The notes beneath the pieces were generated by a model. The model saw only the letters and a program-made list of their open reading frames with translations. It searched no databases and was not told where the DNA came from. A DNA stretch of 64,000 nucleotides, from NCBI RefSeq assembly GCF_002224125.1, contig NZ_NCSM01000009.1:62001-126000 (forward strand). The letters are read 5' to 3'. This DNA comes from Streptomyces sp. NBS 14/10 (lineage in GTDB: Bacteria; Actinomycetota; Actinomycetes; Streptomycetales; Streptomycetaceae). Shown here one piece after another: positions 43,985 to 52,283 of this stretch. The position numbers and the translations under genes were made by a program. Numbering within the stretch: position 1 is the first letter of the stretch; each line of letters opens with the position of its first letter.

Positions 43985-44057
43985 GATCGGTTCTCCCTCA
44001 CGCGGTATTCGATTCAGTCAGGCCGGATGTGGCTGCCGGCGCCGGCCTTCGGCTTGG

Positions 44058-44086
44058 AGGCCGCCCCGCGTCGCGCGGGGCGGCCT
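44058..44086. terminator. Hairpin upstream of GH29
   Basis: AGGCCGCCCCGCG and CGCGGGGCGGCCT pair perfectly around TCG. Its position just upstream of the GH29 gene and next to the IS boundary suggests it belonged to a gene that is no longer present. Confidence 0.6.
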
Positions 44087-44101
44087 GCTTCGTCAGTCGG
44101 C

Positions 44102-45271
44102 GATGATGATCAGTTCCCGGTCATCAAGTACGGGCATCCCAAGGACCGCCGTACCGATCTGAAGCAGATCCAGGCCGGGATCGCGGCCACTGGCGACGGC
44201 GGGATCCCCGTGCACGCCCGGGTCTTCGACGGTGGGGCGGCCGAGGTCAGCCAGGTGGTCGACGCGATGAAGGACCTGCGGAAACTTGCCGGTGAGCAGG
44301 GGTTCTTGATGGTCGCGGACGCCAAGCTGGCGTCCTATGCGAACATCGCGGCCCTGCTCGAAGCCGAGGTCCCGTTCATCGCTCCGGTGCCGGCAGCCCA
44401 GATCAAGGACGGGGTCTACGCCGCCCTCGACCTGGAGCAGGCGGCCGTCGTGGACTGGGTCCCGGCGCGGGATACGGGCAAGAACCCGGCCGGGCGGGAG
44501 GTCCACCGGGTGCTGGAGGACGTCCACACCCTGGCGGGCCCGCGCAAGCGCGATCCGGTGCTCACCCTGCGGCGGATCCTGGTCCACTCCACCGCGAATG
44601 CGGTCGGCCAGGAGGCGGCCCGGGCCAAACGCCTGGCCAAGGCGGCCGAGGACCTGGACCCGCTCACACGCGCCGCGGGCGGGCGGCACTACAAGACCGC
44701 CGAGAAGGTCGCCGCCCGCGCCGGGGTGATCGACGCCAAACGCCGCGTGACCGCCTGCCTGCGCTGGCACGTGCACCAGGACGACGCCGGCCTGCCATCG
44801 CTGGAATGGGGCTTCGACCAGGACGTCCTCGTCGCCGAAGCCAAGGCCGACGGCTGGTACGCGCTGCTCACCCCGCTCCAGGCCCTGATCCAGTACAAAG
44901 GCCGGGGCGCGGTCGAGCGCCGCTACGCGGACTTCAAGGACCCGCTCGCGATCACCCCGGTCTTCGTCCAGTACAACCGCCACGCTGCCGCCTTGATCCA
45001 GATCATCTGCCTGGCACTGCTGGTCTTCTGCTTGATCGAACGCCAGGTCGGACAGGCCCTGAGGCCGGAGCAGACCATGGCCGGGCTCTACCCGGACAAC
45101 CGCCGGATACGGCCCACCGGCCGGATGATCCTCTACCACCTCGGCGAGCTGACGCTTCGGATCGGGAACGTGACGGACCCGCCGACCGTGCAGATCACCC
45201 GCGGCGTCCAACTCCACCTTCTTGAACTCCTCGGCATCGAAGTCACACAAACCCGCTGGCCTCAAACCTGA
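44102..45271 (+). mobile_element. IS1634/IS4-type transposase, 5'-truncated
   Basis: About 389 codons run uninterrupted to TGA. The sequence starts inside the catalytic domain at FPVIKYGHPKDRRTDLKQIQ, has the second catalytic Asp in FLMVADAKLASY, and has the glutamate region in GRGAVERRYADFKDP. The first 150 or so residues of the transposase, with the first catalytic Asp, are missing, so it is inactive. The upstream boundary at about 44100 is sharp. No inverted repeats were identified. Confidence 0.8.
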
Positions 45272-45324
45272 ATCGGTGACCTGCGAAGTACGGGCCTAGA
45301 TGAGTGAGTCCGCCCCAGCGAGGC

Positions 45325-45548
45325 GTTGATGGCGCCGATGAGCATGCCCTTCTTGAAGTGCCGCTGGACGAAAGGGGAGAGGACGGCGACGGGCAGCAGC
45401 GCGCGGATCATCACGGCGGTCTGTACGGCGAGGCTGGGCACCTGGCCGCTGGCGATCATCTCGGACATGCCGGCGGGTCACTGGCGGCGTACCACGATCT
45501 GGTAGGGCACGTTCTGCAGCGGCAGCTTCTCCAACCTCTCCCGCTTGG
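45325..45548 (-). pseudogene. Remnant of LplC-type ABC permease
   Basis: The minus strand reads LEKLPLQNVPYQIVVRRQ, a stop, then MSEMIASGQVPSLAVQTAVM and LLPVAVLSPFVQRHFKKGML, ending near IGAINA. This is the C-terminal quarter of an LplC permease; the intact gene at 22626 ends VASPFVQRHFKKGMLTGAIKG. About 110 bases upstream is a promoter and operator almost identical to that of the intact importer operon. The binding-protein and LplB genes and most of this gene have therefore been deleted from a former duplicate operon. Confidence 0.82.
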
Positions 45549-45602
45549 CCCGGTGCGTGGGTTCGGCATGACGTCAGCGACCCTCCATGGCTCTGCTTCA
45601 TT

Positions 45603-45626
45603 GCAAGATCCAAGATCCAAGATCCC
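45603..45626. repeat. Short tandem AAGATCC repeat
   Basis: AAGATCC occurs three times in succession between the dead permease and its promoter. It is too short to be an element and probably arose by slippage. Confidence 0.6.
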
Positions 45627-45654
45627 CAGATACCTAAGATGAATAATCGAATCA

Positions 45655-45707
45655 TCGAAGCGCTTCGATGCCTGGCTGAGGTTAAGAGCCCTCAGCGGAG
45701 CGCACAA
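45655..45707 (-). promoter_or_regulatory. Orphan promoter and operator of dead importer copy
   Basis: Minus strand: TTGTGC (45702-45707), a 17-base spacer, TAACCT (45679-45684), then the perfect palindrome TCGAAGCGCTTCGA (45655-45668). Hexamers and spacing are the same as at 19688-19740. It now drives only a broken permease remnant. Confidence 0.8.
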
Positions 45708-45725
45708 GCCTTGCGGTAGAAGTTC

Positions 45726-46152
45726 GAGCGTGATTGGCAACGTTACCGAAGGGTCAGGTGCGACTACTGGCCGAATGGCCCGACGGCGAGGACAAACCAA
45801 CCCGCTTCTGGCTCTCCGACCTGCCCGACGACACCCCGGTCCCGGAGCTGGTCCGACTGGCAAAGATCCGCTGGCGCATCGAGCACGACTACCGCGAACT
45901 CAAGCACGGTCTGGGCCTTGACCACTTCGAAGGCCGCTCCTGGAGGGGCTGGCGCCACCACGCCACCCTGGTCACCGCCGCCCACGCCTTCCTCACCGAG
46001 CAACGGCTGGCCCCAAAAGCCGATACAGCGGACTCACTCTCTACCAGATCCTCGACACCCTCCAGGACCTGCTGAACTGCTGGACCGGCACCTGCGCCAC
46101 CTGCCACCAACCCCTGCCCAGCAGAACCACACCAAGATCAAGACAGACCTAA
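45726..46152 (+). mobile_element. IS701-like transposase, C-terminal fragment
   Basis: Reads RLLAEWPDGEDKPTRFWLSD and DDTPVPELVRLAKIRWRIEH with the catalytic Glu region, then DYRELKHGLGLDHFEGRSW. After a frameshift near 46020 it continues GLTLYQILDTLQDLLNCWTG to a TAA. The N-terminal two thirds are missing. It belongs to a different IS701 subgroup from the remnant at 8734. Confidence 0.8.
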
Positions 46153-46165
46153 CGGAGTCCTACTC

Positions 46166-46387
46166 GTGCCCGCCGCCATGTTCGAGGAGGCCCGTGAGGT
46201 CACCATTCCGCTGCATGTCCTGCTGCAGTGGGACGACGAAGGGAACGACCGGCAGGCGGCCCTGGACCTGTTCGACGCCTTCGGCTCCAAGGAGAAGACC
46301 CTGCACACCAATCTCGGCGGGCACACCGGCGTCCCGCAGTTCGAGCTCGACGCCGGCGCCCGGTTCTTCGCCCGGCACCTGAAGTGA
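46166..46387 (+). pseudogene. Alpha/beta-hydrolase, C-terminal fragment
   Basis: Seventy-three codons read VTIPLHVLLQWDDEGNDRQA, then LDLFDAFGSKEKTLHTNLGG and FELDAGARFFARHL. This is the end of a dienelactone-hydrolase-like or acetyl-esterase-like alpha/beta-hydrolase, with the acidic residue in QWDDE and the histidine region in GGHTGVP. The nucleophile half is missing, so it is not active. It begins where the IS701-like fragment ends, which suggests the IS caused the truncation. Confidence 0.65.
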
Positions 46388-46482
46388 GGCCGGGCCGTCA
46401 GGCCACCAGCGGACAGTAAGCCGTGTTGGCCAGGATGCTGCTCGTCGAGGGCAGGTCCCGGCGCTCCTCTGCTGTTCATGCC

Positions 46483-46512
46483 GCGGGCCCCTGCCAACTC
46501 GGCAGGGCCCGC
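46483..46512. terminator. Hairpin after hydrolase fragment
   Basis: GCGGGCCCCTGCC pairs with GGCAGGGCCCGC around a five-base loop, about 100 bases after the hydrolase stop. No other gene is visible between 46388 and 46630. Confidence 0.6.
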
Positions 46513-46630
46513 GCTGCCCGAAGCCATGAACTGTTCGACTTCCGCAGTGCTTCGGGTGCCGCCCAATCTCGTGTCCAGGTGCTGTCGGCTCTCGGGTTCT
46601 GGCTCAGGTTTTGTGGTGGGTGACGCTCTG

Positions 46631-46954
46631 TCATTGCTCGACATCGAACAGCGGGATGGACGGTGATGGCGGAGCAAGGACTGTGCGAAGGCGGTTGAGG
46701 TTGGATTGCCACTGCTTCCAGTCCTCCAGGTCGACCCGGTTCGAGGCTGGTCCGGCCTCGTCGCTGATGATGCGAGCGAGGGCCATATCCGCGAGCGTCC
46801 GGAGATTGTCAGGGAAGGCGGGCATGGGTTCTTCAGGGCCGTAAGGTGTGTCGATTGGGTCGCCGCCAGAACATTGCGCCGCAATCAGTGCGGCTGCGGC
46901 CACCGCTTCTTCTCCTTCGGTGAGCCAGCCGGCGGCGTCGCCGGGATCCTCGCA
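46631..46954 (-). pseudogene. DUF4259-like protein, N-terminally truncated
   Basis: The minus strand contains GWLTEGEEAVAAAALIAAQC, then GGDPIDTPYGPEEPMPAFPD, then LRTLADMALARIISDE and WKQWQSNLNRLRTVL to the end. This matches the second half of DUF4259 proteins, small actinobacterial proteins of unknown function. An in-frame TGA lies just upstream of the recognisable part and an ISL3-type fragment adjoins, so the first half is lost. The start used by any residual product is unclear. Confidence 0.6.
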
Positions 46955-46973
46955 TCAGCCGCTGACATTGCGA

Positions 46974-47080
46974 TCACTGTGCGAGCAGTACGCGCTTCCG
47001 CAGAAGGGCGAAGTCAGCACGCCCGAGCATCTGGCGTTTGAGCATCTTAAAAGTTACGTGGAATCTAGCGGGTGATCATG
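46974..47080 (-). mobile_element. ISL3-type transposase C-terminal fragment
   Basis: The minus strand reads FHVTFKMLKRQMLGRADFAL and LRKRVLLAQ then TGA, the C-terminus of ISL3-like transposases (KRQMYGRA-x-F-x-LLR-x-RVLL). Only about 30 codons remain. Confidence 0.6.
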
Positions 47081-47102
47081 TCTCCCCGGTGTAGCCACGG
47101 TC

Positions 47103-47630
47103 TTGGGAGATGACTTGAGCCGCACGACGGTGCTGACGGAGAAGTGGCCGGTGCTGGGCCGGCATGAGCAGGCGGCGGCCTGGCTGACGATCTGGATGGA
47201 TCTCGGACGTGCACCGCGCACGATCGATGCCTACGCCCGTGGGCCGGCCGAGTATCTGCTGATGTGCGAGCGCGAGGATGTCGACTCGGTCACTGCGAAT
47301 CGAGCCCGTATTCCGTCTGCGTACGGGAGTTGACCCGCGGCCGCACCGCCGTGGCGCGAACGTGATCTCGATCGACGATGGAACATGTCAAGCAACCCAG
47401 GACCGCCCACAAAGACCGTCGCGTACGTTTCGGCCACCGGACTGCTCGGGCGCTCAGCCGCTACCTGCGGGTTCGTGCCAGACACAACGGCGCGACGCTG
47501 CCGGACCTGTGGCTTGCCGACTGCGGTGGTCGGCCACTGGGCCCCAACGGTATCAAGATCATGGTCAGGAGACGTGTGGATGGGTTGACTCGGATGTCTT
47601 GGCGTGCTGCCGTTCGGTGGGGACCATGAG
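47103..47630 (+). pseudogene. Tyrosine recombinase/integrase remnant
   Basis: The first part encodes a SAM-like N-terminal domain: EQAAAWLTIWMDLGRAPRTI, DAYARGPAEYLLMCEREDVD. After a deletion and frameshift the sequence resumes near 47378 with KDRRVRFGHRTARALSRYLR and LPDLWLADCGGRPLGPNGIK, part of the catalytic domain of Streptomyces site-specific integrases. The segment with the RHR residues and the tyrosine is missing. It is a dead integrase and marks this area as a former mobile-element target. Confidence 0.7.
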
Positions 47631-47708
47631 GGAGTCAGTGGCGTCCGAGCCATCGGCGCGGCTGTTGCCACACGGATGGCTGGCAATAGGGAGGGCTCTG
47701 GCGGACGC

Positions 47709-48185
47709 CTAGCGCTGATAGGCCGCCGCGATCCGTTCCCGGAACGGGCGGCGGCGTACCGCCTGCGCCACTTCGGTCAGCAGGTCCGCCAGCGGCATGG
47801 AAAGTTCCGCGTCCAGTTCCGCCATCGCAGCCACCGTCGCGTCCCACTCCGCCTGGATCCGCGGCAGCAGGGCGTGGGCCTTGGGGGTGAGCTCGATCAG
47901 GCGGCGGCGGGCGTCTCGCGGGTCGGAGGTCTGGGTGACCAGGCCCGCGCGGGCCATCTGGGCCGCCGTCTGGCTTGCCGCCGAGTGCGTGACGCCGACT
48001 GCCGCGGCCAGGTCGCGGACCGACAGCGGGCCTTCGGCCCGCAGGGCCCGTACCACTGGGGAGAAGCGGGGTCGGTACTCGGACAGGCCCTGCTCCTGGT
48101 AGACCTTGGCCACGTCTGCGTCGAGCAGCTCCAGCACGTGGCGGAGCAGCGTGCCGACAGCGGCCGGATCCGGGTGATTCCGCAT
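47709..48185 (-). CDS. MarR-family transcriptional regulator
   Basis: 158 residues, normal for the family. The winged helix-turn-helix is at about 50-110: GPLSVRDLAAAVGVTHSAASQ, then AQMARAGLVTQTSDPRDARR, the beta-wing with DPRDARR typical of MarR. It is divergent from a proline iminopeptidase gene. The 46-base gap holds TGCT-AATCTAAC-AGCA, a likely binding site. MarR proteins usually repress a divergent gene and themselves and release DNA on binding small phenolic ligands; the ligand here is unknown. Confidence 0.9.
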   Translation of the reverse strand: MRNHPDPAAVGTLLRHVLELLDADVAKVYQEQGLSEYRPRFSPVVRALRAEGPLSVRDLAAAVGVTHSAASQTAAQMARAGLVTQTSDPRDARRRLIELTPKAHALLPRIQAEWDATVAAMAELDAELSMPLADLLTEVAQAVRRRPFRERIAAAYQR

Positions 48186-48187
48186 AC

Positions 48188-48203
48188 TGCTAATCTAACA
48201 GCA
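48188..48203. promoter_or_regulatory. Probable MarR operator
   Basis: TGCT-AATCTAAC-AGCA is an inverted repeat in an AT-rich gap between two divergent genes. It lies two bases from the marR start and 28 from the peptidase start. Confidence 0.5.
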
Positions 48204-48231
48204 CTGTCACATTTCAGGGAGGGCGTCTCAC

Positions 48232-49191
48232 ATGGCCGGGCTCTATCCCCCCGTCGAGCCGTACGAGCACGGCATGCTGGACGTCGGCGACGGCAACCAT
48301 GTGTACTGGGAGACCTGCGGAAATCCGGCGGGCAAGCCGGCCCTCGTCCTGCACGGCGGGCCGGGGTCCGGCGCGGGGCCGTTCTGGCGCCGGCTGTTCG
48401 ATCCCGCGGCGTACCGCATCGTGCTCTTCGACCAGCGCGGGTGCGGGCGCAGCACCCCGGACGCGGCAGATCCGCAGACCTCGCTCGCCGCCAACACCAC
48501 CCCGCATCTGATAGCCGACATCGAACTGCTGCGCCTGCACCTCGGCATCGACAACTGGCTGGTCATGGGCGGTTCCTGGGGCGTGACCCTGGCGCTGGCC
48601 TACGCCGAGCAGCACCCCGGACACGTCTCGGAGCTGGTGCTGTTCAGCGTCACCAACACCACCCGCCGCGAGGTGGAGTGGGTCACCTGGGACATGGGGC
48701 GGATCTTCCCCGAGGAATGGGCCCGGTTCCGCAACGCCGTACCGGAACCGGAGCGAGACGGCAGTCTGGCGGAGGCATACGCCCGGATGCTCGCCGACCC
48801 AAATCCCGCCGTGCGGGAGCGCGCGGCGCGGGAGTGGTGCCGGTGGGAGGACGTGCACGTGTCCACCCACCCCGGCCACCGGCCCGATCCCCGTTACGAG
48901 GACCCGCACTTCCGGATGCGCTTCGCCCGCCTCGTCACGCACTACTGGCGGCACGCCGGCTTTCTGGCGGACGGGGCGCTGCTGCGCGATGCCCCGAAGC
49001 TCGCTGGCATTCGCGGCGTGATGATCCACGGGCGGATGGACATCAGCGGGCCCCCGGACATCGCATGGCACCTGGCCCAGGTGTGGCCGGACGCGGAGCT
49101 TGTGCTGATCGGCGACGAGGGGCACGGGCTGTCAGGGGACGCCACGATCGACGCCATCGTCACGGCCACGGACCGATTCCGACCGGTTTAG
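48232..49191 (+). CDS. pip: Proline iminopeptidase, alpha/beta-hydrolase
   Basis: 319 residues, normal length for prolyl aminopeptidase of the S33 family. The oxyanion motif HGGPGSGAGPFWRRLFDP is followed by DQRGCGRSTP. The nucleophilic serine lies in MGGSWGVTLALAY, the aspartate in HGRMDISGPP and the histidine in GDEGHGLSG. It removes N-terminal proline from peptides in the cytoplasm. The cap domain carries the family's WVTWDMGRIFPEEW. A GGGAGG ribosome site precedes the ATG. It is divergent from, and probably regulated by, the MarR gene. It is unrelated to the sugar genes. Confidence 0.92.
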   Translation: MAGLYPPVEPYEHGMLDVGDGNHVYWETCGNPAGKPALVLHGGPGSGAGPFWRRLFDPAAYRIVLFDQRGCGRSTPDAADPQTSLAANTTPHLIADIELLRLHLGIDNWLVMGGSWGVTLALAYAEQHPGHVSELVLFSVTNTTRREVEWVTWDMGRIFPEEWARFRNAVPEPERDGSLAEAYARMLADPNPAVRERAAREWCRWEDVHVSTHPGHRPDPRYEDPHFRMRFARLVTHYWRHAGFLADGALLRDAPKLAGIRGVMIHGRMDISGPPDIAWHLAQVWPDAELVLIGDEGHGLSGDATIDAIVTATDRFRPV

Positions 49192-49343
49192 GAAGAGAGG
49201 GCCGTCCGTGGCCTGAGCCATGACCACGTGGTTGTCCATGGTTTCATCTCCCCATACCGGTTGAGTGCTCGGCGCATACGGCCAGTTCTCGGGTGCCGTC
49301 ATCACGCGTCCCGACCGCGGGCCACCTTACGCAGAAGGAGGAA

Positions 49344-50126
49344 CATGCCGTTCCAACAGCCTTTGGTACCGCCTGGGCTGCATGTGGCCGACCCCCTCGA
49401 TCTTCCGCTGCGGGACCACGGCGAGGGCGGACTGCGCCAGGTGACGCGCGCCGGGGTGACCGCACGCCGGGAGAACGGCTGGGAGCTGGAGGTTGCGGGG
49501 AGTACCGACGAGGCGCTCTTCGCCGAGGTGGCCGCGGCCTCCACCCCGTGCCATCCGCGTGGGCTCTCGGCATATGGGTCTCCACCGGATACGCCACGGA
49601 GGACGGTGGCGGCGTCGAGCCGGCGGCGTCCCAGGAGCGTGCTCCAGCTCGCCCGGGCCATCCGAGGGCGCGATATCCCGTGCGATGTACTGCACATCGA
49701 CAATCCCGGCGGTCCGCCGGGTCCGGTGGACGCGCCACCTGGTCGGCCGACCTGGCCTATCTGCTGGGGCTACGTCAAGGCGGGCACCAGGCTTTCGAAG
49801 ATTCCCCTGTTCGTCAGGGCGGGGGCGCGGTGATTCCCGTCGCCGAGCCCGGTGTCACCGTGACCGAGACCTTGACGACCGACCTCGGCCTCGTGCAGTG
49901 GGGTACGGGAACGGGGCACTGCCGACTGCGCACCCCTGAAGGTGTCACCCGGGCCCAGGCGGTCCGCTGTGGACAGCGCGTCGACGTGGAGACGGCCGGG
50001 CCGGCTCCGGTGCGCAGCGTTGCCTTCCCGCCCGCCGCGGACACGGCGCCGCCCGACGAGGTGGTGGTCAACGGCGGGCGGTTCACTCTCACCACCGTCG
50101 CCGGAGTACCGACAGCGTCGGGGTGA
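49344..50126 (+). pseudogene. GH31-type glycosidase pseudogene
   Basis: ATG 49344, after a good AGGAGG site, starts MPFQQPLVPPGLHVADPLDL, continues about 65 codons, and then breaks. Later pieces in different frames read LGIWVSTGYATEDGGG, SVLQLARAIRGRDIPCDVLH, and finally LSKIPLFVRAGA plus VIPVAEPGVTVTETLTTDLG. The GH31 order is kept (barrel entry, IPCDVLHID, C-terminal FVRAGAVIP), but the region with the catalytic aspartates is deleted. The C-terminal part is duplicated at 39833. It probably encoded an alpha-glucosidase or alpha-xylosidase distinct from that at 14221. Confidence 0.78.
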
Positions 50127-51331
50127 ACCGAGTGACGAAGCCCGCGCCGAAGAGCCCCCGTTTCGCCCTGGTGGTGGTCAGCGGAGCCTGGGGGGCGTTC
50201 TGGGGCACCTGGTCGGCTCTGCTCCCCGCTGTGCTGGAGCGTGCCGACGCCACTCCCGGCGAGCTCGGCCTCGTCCTCACCGCGGTCCCTGTGGGAGCGA
50301 TGCCGGCGATGGGGCTGGCCGGCAGGATCGCCGTCGGCCGTGAGCACCGGATGTTGCTGCTCACGACCGCAGCCCTGGCCCTCGGCATTGTGACGCTGAG
50401 CGGGATCAGCGGTCTCGGCGGCCTCGGAATCGCGCTCTTCCTGGTGGGTGCCACCAGCGGAGCGCTGGACGTATGCCTCAACGCGGCGACAGCACGCGCC
50501 GAACGCGTCAGCGGCCGCCCGTTGTTCCAAGCCGTGCATGCTGCCTTTCCGGTGGCCGTGATCACGGCGGCCCCGCTGACGGGGCTGGCCCGGCAGTCGG
50601 GCATGAGCATCCGCGCCGTGCTCCTCCTGTGCGCCGCGGCCCTGCTCGGTTCCGTCCTGCCCCTCTTGGGACCGGCGGCCAAGGACCACGCGCGGGGCCG
50701 CGCCGACCCCGGGGGCCCCGCGGGCCCGCACTGGCGGTCGGCCTGGTTCTGGGGCGCGGCGATCGGTGTGCTGGGCGGGTGCATGCTCGTCGTGGAGAAC
50801 GCCGTCGAGCAATGGTCGGTGCTTCTGCTGGAGGAGGACAAGGGTGCCTCCGCCGTACTGGCGAGCGCCGCTCCGGCGGTGTACATGTCGGCGCTGACGG
50901 TCTCGCGTCTGGTGGTGCAACGGCTGCCGCGGCTCCGCATCCGCGATCTCGGTGTGCTCGCCGCGGTGGGCGGGTGCGGGGGCTTCGCCTGGGCCGCTAT
51001 GGCCTCCACGGCCGAGTTGTCCCTCGCCGGGTTCGCCGTCTCAGGGCTCGCCTTCGGTCCTTTGATGCCGGCGCTGCTCAGCCATGCGGGGCAGCAGGAC
51101 GCGAGCGGTTACACGGTCTCGGTGGTCTCGACGGTCTCGTACGGCGCCTTCCTGGTCAGCCCGCTGCTCGTGGGCTCCCTCACCAACTGGATGTCGCTGC
51201 CGAGCGCCCTGTCCTGTCTGGCCTTCATGGCGGTGCCGCTGCTCGGTGCGGCGGTGGGGGCACGTGTACGGCCCGGCTGGGGACAGCCACACGGGCAACG
51301 CGAAGCTTCACGCGGCGAGAGCCGGCGCTGA
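50123..51331 (+). CDS. MFS transporter
   Basis: 402 residues from GTG 50123, with about twelve hydrophobic segments. It resembles YbjJ-like major facilitator proteins, with GAFWGTWSALLPAVLERADA at the start, ATSGALDVCLNAATARAE as the family motif in the fourth or fifth segment, and VENAVEQWSVLLLEEDKGA in the second half. Its start lies at the end of the GH31 pseudogene, so it was coupled to a sugar hydrolase and may export or import a sugar or sugar product. A truncated duplicate is at 39833-40522. It ends with a charged tail and a strong terminator. Confidence 0.88.
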   Translation: MNRVTKPAPKSPRFALVVVSGAWGAFWGTWSALLPAVLERADATPGELGLVLTAVPVGAMPAMGLAGRIAVGREHRMLLLTTAALALGIVTLSGISGLGGLGIALFLVGATSGALDVCLNAATARAERVSGRPLFQAVHAAFPVAVITAAPLTGLARQSGMSIRAVLLLCAAALLGSVLPLLGPAAKDHARGRADPGGPAGPHWRSAWFWGAAIGVLGGCMLVVENAVEQWSVLLLEEDKGASAVLASAAPAVYMSALTVSRLVVQRLPRLRIRDLGVLAAVGGCGGFAWAAMASTAELSLAGFAVSGLAFGPLMPALLSHAGQQDASGYTVSVVSTVSYGAFLVSPLLVGSLTNWMSLPSALSCLAFMAVPLLGAAVGARVRPGWGQPHGQREASRGESRR

Positions 51332-51353
51332 TCACCGTCGGGACATGACGGGA

Positions 51354-51381
51354 GGGGGCGGGGCGTGTTCGCCCCGCCCCC
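51354..51381. terminator. Bidirectional terminator between MFS and GH12
   Basis: GGGGGCGGGGCG pairs perfectly with CGCCCCGCCCCC around a four-base loop, between the convergent MFS and GH12 genes. Confidence 0.85.
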
Positions 51382-51428
51382 TGCTTCAGGCGTCGGTCAC
51401 CGGTTGGACGCCTGAGCTCGTCGCGGCG

Positions 51429-52145
51429 TCAGAAGCCCACGGCGCCCCAGGAGTGAGCGGTGTAGTCGCCCGGCCCGAATTCCCAGCCGGCCATGACGCT
51501 GTTGAGATAGTGGTCTTTGGTGTAGAAGCCCCTGCCCAGGCCGTAGTTGAAGAACGGGGTGAGGCTGCCGGACCACCAGCCGGACTTGTTCCTGTCCAGG
51601 AAGCTGAGGGTGTGGGCACCGTCCGGCCAGGTGTACTCGTAGACGTCCCAGGCGCGGCCGCCCAGGCCGACGTTGGTCGCGGCCGGGACCGCGTTGCCGT
51701 TCCCGTCGTAGTGGTCGGCCAGCGGCTTGGTGTTGTACCAGTTGAGCCAGATCATGATCTCGGTCTTGGAGTTGCGGTCGGTCGGCGCCGGGTACGGGTC
51801 GATGAAGATGTCGTACGCGGCGTCGTAGTACGAGCCGGACTTCGGGTACGCCGACTGGCTGAACCACGTGTTGTTGTTCGGGTTGACGTCGCCGATCTTC
51901 TTGGGGAGCGTGGTCACCGGGGACGACCAGCCCCAGTCCTTGCCGTTGACCATGGCGACGAAGCCGGTGCCGGTCGAGGAGTTCACACCCCAGTTGGCGT
52001 CGTCGCTGTACCACGTCGAGGCGTTGCCGCCGGTCGCGTAGTACTTGAACCAGTACGTCTGTGACGCTGCCGCTGCCGAGTTCGGCAAGGTGAAGACGAG
52101 AGCCAGAGCCGCGAGAAGCGCGGCCCAGCCGATGCGCAATTTCAT
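51429..52145 (-). CDS. GH12 endoglucanase/xyloglucanase, divergent copy
   Basis: 238 residues with a Sec signal peptide (MKLRIGWAALLAALALVFTL to NSAAAA). Family 12 features are AAYDIFIDPYPAPTD, the nucleophile Glu129 in KTEIMIWLNWY, GGRAWDVYEYTWPDG, and the acid/base Glu222 in AGWEFGPGDY. It is only distantly similar to the GH12 protein at 30099, with longer loops near the active site (SGWWSGSLTPFFNYG), so substrate binding probably differs. It is the last gene of a minus-strand series GH42, GH74, GH12, which repeats the families of the first block. A hairpin at 52202-52228 separates it from the GH74 gene and may allow partial read-through. Confidence 0.87.
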   Translation of the reverse strand: MKLRIGWAALLAALALVFTLPNSAAAASQTYWFKYYATGGNASTWYSDDANWGVNSSTGTGFVAMVNGKDWGWSSPVTTLPKKIGDVNPNNNTWFSQSAYPKSGSYYDAAYDIFIDPYPAPTDRNSKTEIMIWLNWYNTKPLADHYDGNGNAVPAATNVGLGGRAWDVYEYTWPDGAHTLSFLDRNKSGWWSGSLTPFFNYGLGRGFYTKDHYLNSVMAGWEFGPGDYTAHSWGAVGF

Positions 52146-52201
52146 TAGCCCTCCTGAAGCAGTGTGCTGAGTGGGGGGATCACACGGGAGAGGAGGATTC
52201 G

Positions 52202-52228
52202 GTGGCCCTGCGCTGGTGGCAGGGCCAC
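52202..52228 (-). terminator. Hairpin between GH74 and GH12
   Basis: GTGGCCCTG and CAGGGCCAC pair across a nine-base loop, 56 bases after the GH74 stop on the minus strand. It could attenuate transcription into the GH12 gene. Confidence 0.65.
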
Positions 52229-52283
52229 GTCGGTCTCCCCTTCGGGACAGCGGCTGCGGACCGCGGTGACCTGGAGTCGAACC

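Noticed and set aside
42569..45271. A 900-codon open frame suggesting a full-length transposase
   Set aside because: Only the part after about 44102 resembles a transposase; the earlier 500 codons are antisense to the GH29 gene.
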